The notes below the pieces were generated by a model, which was given only the letters and a program-made list of their open reading frames with translations, was not told where the DNA came from and made no database searches. From JANNGZ01 sp031404155 (GTDB taxonomy: Bacteria; Pseudomonadota; Gammaproteobacteria; Burkholderiales; Burkholderiaceae_C): 5,894 bases of DNA. Position 1 is the first letter of the stretch, and each line of letters starts with the position of its first letter. This document shows, piece after piece, positions 1-5,894 of this stretch. The DNA lies in the NCBI GenBank assembly GCA_031404155.1, contig JANNGZ010000213.1:1-5894 (forward strand), written 5' to 3'. The position numbers and the translations under genes were made by a program.

Positions 1-1479
1 ATCGGCGAGCCGGGCACGCAGCTGACGATGCGCACCTTCCACATCGGGGGTGCGGCGTCGCGTGCTGCGGTGGCTTCCAGCGTGGACGCGAAGAGCGACG
101 GCCACATCGGCTTCAACACCACGATGCGCTACGTCACCAACGGGAAGAGCGAGCTGGTCGTGATCTCGCGCTCCGGCGAGATCGTGGTGCTCGACCCGCA
201 CGGCCGCGAGCGCGAGCGCCACAAGGTGCCCTACGGCGCGGTGCTCAACATCAAGGCCGACCAGCAGATCAAGGCGGGCACGGTGCTCGCCAACTGGGAC
301 CCGCTGACCCGACCGATCATCACCGAGTTCGCCGGCAAGGCGAGGTTCGAGAACGTCGAAGAGGGTGTCACCGTGGCCAAGCAGTTGGACGAGGTGACCG
401 GCCTGTCGACGCTGGTGGTCATCGACCCGAAGCGGCGCGGCGCGGCCAAGGTGGTGCGCCCGCAGATCAAGCTGCTCGACGCCGCGGCGCACGAGGTCAA
501 GATCCCCGGCACCGACCACTCGGTGAACATCGCATTCCCGGTCGGCTCGCTGATCCAGGTGCGCGACGGCCAAGACCTGACGCCGGGCGAAGTGCTGGCA
601 CGCATTCCGGTCGAAGGCCAGAAGACGCGGGACATCACCGGCGGCCTGCCGCGGGTGGCCGAGCTCTTCGAGGCGCGCAGCCCGAAGGACAAGGGCACGC
701 TGGCCGAGCACACCGGCACGGTGTCCTTCGGCAAGGAAACCAAGGGCAAGGTGCGCTTGCAGATCACCGACCCGGAAGGCGGCGTCTACGAAGAGCTGGT
801 GCCGAAGGAAAAGAACATCGTCGTGCACGAGGGCCAGGTGGTGAACAAGGGCGAGTCGATCGTCGACGGCCCCGCGGACCCGCAGGACATCCTGCGCCTG
901 CTCGGCATCGAGGAGTTGGCGCGCTACATCGTCGACGAGGTGCAAGACGTTTATCGCCTGCAGGGCGTCAAGATCAACGACAAGCACATCGAGGTGATCG
1001 TGCGCCAGATGCTGCGGCGCGTGCAGATCGCCAATCCGGGCGACAGCAAGTACATCACCGGCGAGCAGGTGGAGCGCAGCGAGCTGCTCGACACCAATGA
1101 CGCGCTGCGCGGCGCAGGCAAGCTGCCCGCCACCCACAGCGACCTGTTGCTCGGCATCACCAAGGCCAGCCTGTCGACCGACTCGTTCATCTCGGCGGCC
1201 TCCTTCCAGGAGACCACACGCGTGCTGACCGAGGCGGCGATCATGGGCAAACGCGACGAGTTGCGTGGCCTGAAGGAAAACGTGATCGTCGGCCGTCTGA
1301 TTCCCGCCGGCACCGGCATGGCCTTCCACCGAGCCCGCCGCGTGAAGGAGGAAATGGACGAAACCGAACGCCGGGCGATCACGCTCCAGGAGGCCGAAGA
1401 GCTTGCCGCAGCGCAGCTCGCGGTAGTCGACGGTGAATCCGCGGCGGCTGCGGCAGCTGCCGGTGGTGCTGTCGAATAG
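1..1479 (+). CDS. rpoC: RNA polymerase beta' subunit, C-terminal part (5' end outside window)
   Basis: This is the C-terminal 492 residues of the largest catalytic subunit of RNA polymerase. The frame is open from base 1, so the ATG at 28 is internal and not the start. The fragment opens inside the trigger loop: GEPGTQLTMRTFHIGG at residues 2-17 contains the Met, Arg and His (residues 10, 11, 14) that correspond to E. coli M932, R933 and H936, which contact the incoming NTP. Residues of about 20-208 are the SI3 insertion typical of proteobacterial RpoC. The second trigger helix follows (DITGGLPRVAELFEAR, from residue 211), then the conserved C-terminal core with VQDVYRLQGVKINDKHIEVI and GKRDELRGLKENVIVGRLIPAGTG. 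The protein ends in an alanine-rich tail that is probably flexible. The TAG stop at 1477 is followed by a strong terminator, so rpoC closes its operon here. Identification is certain; the missing N-terminal part lies upstream of the window. Confidence 0.99.
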   Translation: MGEPGTQLTMRTFHIGGAASRAAVASSVDAKSDGHIGFNTTMRYVTNGKSELVVISRSGEIVVLDPHGRERERHKVPYGAVLNIKADQQIKAGTVLANWDPLTRPIITEFAGKARFENVEEGVTVAKQLDEVTGLSTLVVIDPKRRGAAKVVRPQIKLLDAAAHEVKIPGTDHSVNIAFPVGSLIQVRDGQDLTPGEVLARIPVEGQKTRDITGGLPRVAELFEARSPKDKGTLAEHTGTVSFGKETKGKVRLQITDPEGGVYEELVPKEKNIVVHEGQVVNKGESIVDGPADPQDILRLLGIEELARYIVDEVQDVYRLQGVKINDKHIEVIVRQMLRRVQIANPGDSKYITGEQVERSELLDTNDALRGAGKLPATHSDLLLGITKASLSTDSFISAASFQETTRVLTEAAIMGKRDELRGLKENVIVGRLIPAGTGMAFHRARRVKEEMDETERRAITLQEAEELAAAQLAVVDGESAAAAAAAGGAVE

Positions 1480-1503
1480 GCGTCCCCCTGCGATGACGCA
1501 TCG

Positions 1504-1530
1504 AAAGGGCGGCTTCGGCCGCCCTTTTTT
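1504..1530 (+). terminator. Intrinsic terminator of the rpoC transcript
   Basis: A perfect 10-bp inverted repeat (aaagggcggc at 1504-1513, gccgcccttt at 1518-1527) closes on a TTCG tetraloop, and the downstream strand runs into a row of six T. The very stable C(UUCG)G loop, the G+C-rich stem and the U tract are all hallmarks of Rho-independent termination. It begins 25 bases after the rpoC stop. The three A at the base of the left arm give only a short T run on the other strand, so it could act weakly on transcripts leaving the convergent minus-strand gene. Confidence 0.93.
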
Positions 1531-1588
1531 CCTTGCAGTCAACGCCGCGCTGCACGATGGAGCGGCCCCGGGGAGGCGGGCGCATGGT

Positions 1589-1628
1589 CGCTGCCCGCTG
1601 CCCGCTGCCCGCTGCCCGCTGCCCGCTG
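1589..1628. repeat. Perfect tandem repeat, 7-bp unit GCTGCCC, about 5.7 copies
   Basis: Forty bases show an exact period of 7 with no mismatch; five full units lie at 1590-1624 and partial units at the ends. The array sits in the non-coding gap between the convergent rpoC and PIN genes. It is flanked by a direct repeat, aggcgggcg, at 1574-1582 and 1631-1639. Each flank contains gcgggc, which is complementary to gcccgc inside every unit, so the flanks can pair with the array (for example 1621-1626 with 1633-1638). Such arrays change copy number by strand slippage. No spacers are present, and the unit is too short for CRISPR. Confidence 0.95.
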
Positions 1629-1653
1629 ACAGGCGGGCGGGTGCGTCGCGCGG

Positions 1654-2106
1654 TCAGGCGGTCTCGAACGACCAGGCCTGCGGCGTGACCACCTCGACGC
1701 CCAGCGGGCGTGCCCGGCCTGCGAGCTTCAGCAGCGCCTTGTCGCGTGTGACCAGCCAGCGCGCCCGGGCCGACAGGGCCAGGTCGATGAACATCTGGTC
1801 CTGGGGGTCGGAGCAACAAAGGCGTTGGGCGGACCCGAGCATCGAGGATTCGACGAGACGGCTTGCACCGTCCCAGCGCTGGAGCGCGCTGTACATCGGC
1901 GTACCGCGTTGCAGCGCCAGGCCGCGGCCGAGCACATGCGACAACTCGTCCCGCATCGCTTGCGTGGCGACCCAGCGCAGCGCGCCCCGCCCGATCGCGT
2001 CGAACAGCGGCCCTACGCTCGGCTCGGAGAACAGCAGCCAGTCGAGTGCCACATTGGTGTCGACGACGACCGGCAGGCTGTCCCTCGTAGGTGGTATCGA
2101 AGACAA
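1654..2106 (-). CDS. PIN-domain protein, putative toxin-like ribonuclease
   Basis: This gene encodes about 150 residues, the size of a stand-alone PIN domain, and resembles the 'putative toxin-antitoxin system toxin component, PIN family' group (COG1569-like). PIN proteins are Mg2+-dependent ribonucleases that use a cluster of acidic residues. The expected ones are visible: Asp16 in VVVDTNVALDWLL, Glu54 in MRDELSHVL, Asp100/Asp103 in DPQDQMFIDLAL, and Asp122 in LVTRDKALL. There is no signal peptide or membrane segment, so it should be cytosolic. The start is uncertain. The only standard start before Asp16 is TTG at 2106, which has no Shine-Dalgarno sequence; a CTG at 2076 (residue 11) is preceded by an AGGGA-like site. 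An in-frame TAG at 2118-2116 rules out a longer form. It is convergent with rpoC and divergent from rpsL. No antitoxin-sized ORF lies beside it, so the toxin role is inferred from family only. Confidence 0.85.
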   Translation of the reverse strand: MSSIPPTRDSLPVVVDTNVALDWLLFSEPSVGPLFDAIGRGALRWVATQAMRDELSHVLGRGLALQRGTPMYSALQRWDGASRLVESSMLGSAQRLCCSDPQDQMFIDLALSARARWLVTRDKALLKLAGRARPLGVEVVTPQAWSFETA

Positions 2107-2166
2107 GAGCGGATGCTAACTTGTGGTTGACCGATGGCCCCGGGTGATGACGTGTACGTTCGGCGC

Positions 2167-2195
2167 TTGCGGGTGAGGGGTGGGCCGAATATAAT
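2167..2195 (+). promoter_or_regulatory. Sigma70-type promoter of the str operon (rpsL)
   Basis: A perfect -10 hexamer TATAAT lies at 2190-2195. Seventeen bases upstream is TTGCGG at 2167-2172, which keeps the TTG core of the -35 consensus. The A+T-rich -10 stands out in a G+C-rich region. Transcription would begin near 2201-2203, leaving a leader of about 195 nt before rpsL. Because rpoC is closed by a strong terminator and a minus-strand gene intervenes, rpsL needs its own promoter, which supports this assignment. A start site has not been measured. Confidence 0.78.
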
Positions 2196-2201
2196 CGCAG
2201 G

Positions 2202-2397
2202 CTTTTCGGCAGATTCTGCTGCGCTCTTTTGTCGAGCGGCCGTCCGGCAACATCGCGGGTGAGAGTGATGCCCCGCAGTTGCTGCCCAACGGAGCCACCT
2301 CCGGCTCCGGGCCCGCCTCCACACCTCGGAGCGCTTGGCTGTGGTCTCCCGAAAATTCAAGATCACCGAAGCGACTTCAAACGGGAACAAGTCCACC
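2202..2397 (+). other. Untranslated leader of the str operon mRNA
   Basis: About 195 nt separate the predicted start of transcription from the rpsL ATG, and no credible gene lies in it. Three short hairpins can be drawn: cgctc/gagcg (2222-2226 with 2234-2238), gcggg/cccgc (2255-2259 with 2272-2276) and a 7-bp stem, cggagcc/ggctccg (2290-2296 with 2303-2309, six-base loop). None is followed by a T tract, so no attenuator is evident. Open frames that run through this stretch continue out of frame into rpsL and look like shadows. The leader could affect mRNA stability or ribosome access, but nothing here proves a regulatory role. Confidence 0.5.
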
Positions 2398-2775
2398 ATG
2401 CCCACCATCAACCAACTCGTGCGTCACGGCCGCGAAGTCGAGATCACGAAGTCCAAGTCGCCGGCGATGCAGAACAGCCCGCAGCGGCGCGGCGTTTGCA
2501 CCCGTGTGTACACCACCACGCCGAAGAAGCCGAACTCGGCGCTGCGCAAGGTCGCCAAGGTTCGCCTGACCAACGGCTTCGAGGTCATCTCCTACATCGG
2601 CGGCGAAGGCCACAACTTGCAGGAGCACAGCGTCGTGCTGGTGCGCGGCGGGCGGGTCAAGGACCTGCCGGGCGTGCGCTACCACATCGTGCGCGGCTCG
2701 CTCGACCTGCAAGGAGTCAAGGACCGCAAGCAGTCTCGATCGAAGTACGGCGCCAAGCGCCCGAAGAAGGCATAG
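2398..2775 (+). CDS. rpsL: 30S ribosomal protein S12
   Basis: S12 is 125 residues here, normal for the family. It sits at the decoding centre of the 30S subunit, where it helps monitor codon-anticodon pairing. The sequence is nearly all signature: RRGVCTRVYTTTPKKPNSAL (residues 30-49), SYIGGEGHNLQEHSVVLVRG (65-84) and GRVKDLPGVRYHIVRG (85-100). Lys43, Lys88 and Pro91, positions where substitutions give streptomycin resistance or dependence, are wild type. Asp89 is the residue methylthiolated by RimO in many bacteria. The ATG at 2398 was chosen because MPTINQLVRHGRE is the known betaproteobacterial N-terminus. The frame stays open upstream to a TTG at 2335, but that 21-residue extension is unlike S12. 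The Shine-Dalgarno site is weak (GGGA, about 11 bases upstream). It is the first gene of the str operon. Confidence 0.99.
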   Translation: MPTINQLVRHGREVEITKSKSPAMQNSPQRRGVCTRVYTTTPKKPNSALRKVAKVRLTNGFEVISYIGGEGHNLQEHSVVLVRGGRVKDLPGVRYHIVRGSLDLQGVKDRKQSRSKYGAKRPKKA

Positions 2776-2906
2776 CCCTTCGTTGGGCTCGAAAGCCGGT
2801 CAGTTGGCCGGCCAGGGTTTGAATGCCGGTCGTGGCGCCTGCCAGGGCCGAGTAAGTGGAGGGCTCGTCTGTCGTGGCCCTCCGAGGTTCGAGGCAGGTC
2901 GCCTCG
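2774..2906 (+). promoter_or_regulatory. Structured rpsL-rpsG intercistronic region, candidate S7 control site
   Basis: The 162-nt gap between rpsL and rpsG is rich in inverted repeats. From left to right these are: agccc/gggct (2774-2778 with 2785-2789), which overlaps the rpsL stop codon; gccgg/ccggc (2795-2799 with 2808-2812); a 7-bp stem ggagggc/gccctcc (2858-2864 with 2877-2883, 12-base loop); and cgaggc/gcctcg (2890-2895 with 2901-2906), which ends 18 bases before the rpsG ribosome binding site. None is followed by a T tract, so termination is unlikely. In E. coli, S7 represses its own operon by binding a structured RNA in this same gap. That this region does the same is inferred from position; no specific S7-binding motif was recognised. 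Confidence 0.5.
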
Positions 2907-2937
2907 CGCCAACTGAAGCGAAAGAAGGAAGATTCCC

Positions 2938-3408
2938 ATGCCACGTCGCCGCGAAGTCCCCAAACGCGAAATCCTGCCCGATCCGAAATTCGGCTCGATC
3001 GACCTCTCCAAGTTCATGAACGTCGTGATGGAGTCCGGCAAGAAGGCCGTTGCCGAGCGCATCATTTACGGCGCGCTCGAGCAAGTCGAGAAGAAGGCGA
3101 GCAAGGACCCGCTCGAAGTCTTCCTCACCGCGCTGAACAACGTGAAGCCGATGGTCGAAGTAAAGTCCCGCCGCGTCGGTGGCGCGAACTACCAGGTTCC
3201 GGTGGAAGTTCGCCCGATCCGTCGTGTGGCCTTGGCGATGCGCTGGCTCAAGGAGTCGGCGCGCAAGCGTGGCGAGAAGTCGATGGCCGCACGCCTGGCC
3301 AACGAACTGCTGGAGGCCAGCGAAGGTCGCGGCGGCGCGATGAAGAAGCGCGATGAAGTGCACCGCATGGCCGAGGCCAACAAGGCCTTCTCGCACTTCC
3401 GCTTCTGA
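2938..3408 (+). CDS. rpsG: 30S ribosomal protein S7
   Basis: S7 (156 residues, the usual length for this group) is a primary 16S rRNA-binding protein that nucleates assembly of the 30S head and lines the E site. The N-terminus MPRRREVPKREILPDPKFGS is typical. The family signature falls at residues 21-46 (IDLSKFMNVVMESGKKAVAE and following). The beta-hairpin SRRVGGANYQVPVEVRP (77-93), which reaches towards the E-site tRNA, is intact. The C-terminal helices end in ANKAFSHFRF. The start is well supported by an AAGGA ribosome binding site at 2925-2929, eight bases before the ATG. In other bacteria S7 is the autogenous repressor of the str operon; the structured gap just upstream would be the place for that control. 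Confidence 0.99.
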   Translation: MPRRREVPKREILPDPKFGSIDLSKFMNVVMESGKKAVAERIIYGALEQVEKKASKDPLEVFLTALNNVKPMVEVKSRRVGGANYQVPVEVRPIRRVALAMRWLKESARKRGEKSMAARLANELLEASEGRGGAMKKRDEVHRMAEANKAFSHFRF

Positions 3409-3432
3409 TCGCGGCAACCTGAGCCTCTCCCC

Positions 3433-3478
3433 GGCCGCTCTTCGGGTTTGTACGAACCCTCGAGCGGCCCGCGTTTTT
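3433..3478 (+). terminator. Terminator-like hairpin in the rpsG-fusA gap (possible partial terminator)
   Basis: A long imperfect stem-loop follows the rpsG stop by 24 bases. The outer stem is 8 bp (ggccgctc at 3433-3440 with gagcggcc at 3462-3469). An inner 5-bp stem (gggtt at 3444-3448 with aaccc at 3455-3459) closes a six-base loop. After a four-base spacer comes a run of five T (3474-3478). This has the form of a Rho-independent terminator, although the spacer before the T run should weaken it. Since fusA has no obvious promoter of its own nearby, it more likely reduces read-through or marks an mRNA processing or stability point than stops transcription fully. Confidence 0.55.
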
Positions 3479-3490
3479 GTCATGCACTTT

Positions 3491-3494
3491 GGAG
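3491..3494 (+). promoter_or_regulatory. Ribosome binding site that fixes the fusA start
   Basis: GGAG lies seven bases before the ATG at 3502. The frame of fusA is open further upstream to a TTG at 3448, but that start would lie inside the terminator-like hairpin and add 18 residues unlike EF-G. The site therefore supports 3502. Confidence 0.9.
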
Positions 3495-3501
3495 TGACAC
3501 C

Positions 3502-5604
<2,103 letters not shown>

Positions 5605-5609
5605 GACCG

Positions 5610-5638
5610 GCGGGAAGGGCGCCCTCAGGGCGGCCCGC
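5610..5638 (+). other. G+C-rich hairpin just after the fusA stop
   Basis: gcggg at 5610-5614 pairs with cccgc at 5634-5638, and an inner gccc/gggc stem (5621-5624 with 5628-5631) closes a three-base loop; other inner pairings are possible. No T tract follows, so it does not look like a terminator. It could protect the 3' end of fusA mRNA, but no function is shown. Confidence 0.45.
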
Positions 5639-5662
5639 TACTCCATCCCGCGACGGTCTTTG

Positions 5663-5707
5663 GCGGGTTGCCGATCGCTACCGGTGGCGATCGAACGATC
5701 AACCCGC
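5663..5707 (+). promoter_or_regulatory. Nested stem-loop in the tuf leader
   Basis: Two coaxial inverted repeats are visible. An outer perfect 7-bp stem (gcgggtt at 5663-5669 with aacccgc at 5701-5707) encloses an inner 9-bp stem (cgatcgcta at 5672-5680 with tggcgatcg at 5685-5693, one G-U pair) capped by CCGG. A two-base and a seven-base strand form the internal loop. There is no T run directly after it, and the tuf ribosome binding site begins 38 bases downstream. It is the largest structure in this gap. It may stabilise or tune the tuf message; the role is inferred from position only. Confidence 0.6.
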
Positions 5708-5756
5708 TGGAAACCTTAAACAGCCCACCGCACTGTTCTTTTTCGGAGAGAAGCAA

Positions 5757-5894
5757 ATGGCAAAAGGCAAATTTGAACGCACCAAGCCGCACGTCAACGT
5801 CGGCACGATTGGTCACGTCGACCACGGCAAGACCACGCTGACCGCGGCGATCACCTCGGTGCTGGCGGCCAAGTTTGGTGGTGAAGCCAAGGCC
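5757..5894 (+). CDS. tuf: Elongation factor Tu, N-terminal part (3' end outside window)
   Basis: The first 46 codons of EF-Tu, the GTPase that brings aminoacyl-tRNA to the ribosomal A site. The sequence MAKGKFERTKPHVNVGTIG leads into the P-loop GHVDHGKT (residues 19-26) that binds the GTP phosphates; in EF-Tu the family G1 motif has this exact form. The start is secured by GGAG at 5745-5748, eight bases before the ATG. The frame is still open at the last base of the window. Its place directly after fusA is that of tufA in the str operon; many Burkholderiales carry a second, near-identical tuf copy elsewhere, which cannot be judged here. Confidence 0.98.
   Translation, partial: MAKGKFERTKPHVNVGTIGHVDHGKTTLTAAITSVLAAKFGGEAKA

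Noticed and set aside
1589..1628. CRISPR array
   Set aside because: The unit is only 7 bases, directly head-to-tail, with no spacers and no cas genes nearby.
1433..2119. A 228-codon plus-strand frame running from the end of rpoC across the terminator
   Set aside because: It overlaps the rpoC tail, passes through the terminator and the heptamer array, and lies antisense to the PIN gene; it has no ribosome site and no recognisable domain.
2127..2160. Second str promoter starting from TTGACC at 2127
   Set aside because: No acceptable -10 hexamer lies 16-18 bases downstream; the TATAAT at 2190 is far better.
2335..2397. In-frame upstream extension of rpsL to a TTG
   Set aside because: The added 21 residues do not resemble any S12 N-terminus, whereas the ATG at 2398 gives the expected MPTINQLV start.
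2268..2400. A small leader-peptide gene before rpsL (ATG at 2268)
   Set aside because: The frame has no stop before rpsL, continues out of frame through it, and its composition is a shadow of G+C-rich sequence rather than a short attenuator peptide.
3448..3501. In-frame upstream extension of fusA to a TTG
   Set aside because: It would begin inside the hairpin before fusA and add 18 residues not found in EF-G; the GGAG site supports the ATG at 3502.

Overview
The window is a piece of bacterial core chromosome of high G+C content. It runs from the 3' end of rpoC, through a small gene on the opposite strand, into the str (streptomycin) operon: rpsL, rpsG, fusA and the first codons of tuf. The protein sequences look betaproteobacterial, most likely Burkholderiales. 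The S12 N-terminus (MPTINQLVRHGREVE) with its KRPKKA end, a 700-residue EF-G, an RpoC trigger loop carrying the large SI3 insert, and an EF-Tu starting MAKGKFERTKPHVNVG all fit that order. The genus cannot be named from the sequence alone.

Layout: bases 1-1479 encode the last 492 residues of RpoC, closed by a textbook intrinsic terminator (1504-1530). Bases 1531-1653 hold no gene but contain a perfect 7-bp tandem repeat (1589-1628). Bases 1654-2106 on the minus strand encode a PIN-domain protein, convergent with rpoC and divergent from rpsL, with no visible antitoxin partner. A sigma70-type promoter (2167-2195) then drives the str operon through a leader of about 195 nt. After it come rpsL (2398-2775), a structured 162-nt gap, rpsG (2938-3408), a 93-nt gap with a terminator-like hairpin, fusA (3502-5604), a 152-nt gap with a large nested stem-loop, and tuf (5757 onward, cut by the window edge).

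The genes supply the gene-expression machinery: RNA polymerase beta', two 30S proteins (S12 at the decoding centre, S7 at the head and E site) and the two elongation GTPases. The unusual parts are accessory or non-coding: the lone PIN gene between the rpoBC block and the str operon, the heptamer array next to it, and a secondary structure in every intercistronic gap of the str operon. I see no convincing previously undescribed multi-gene system here.
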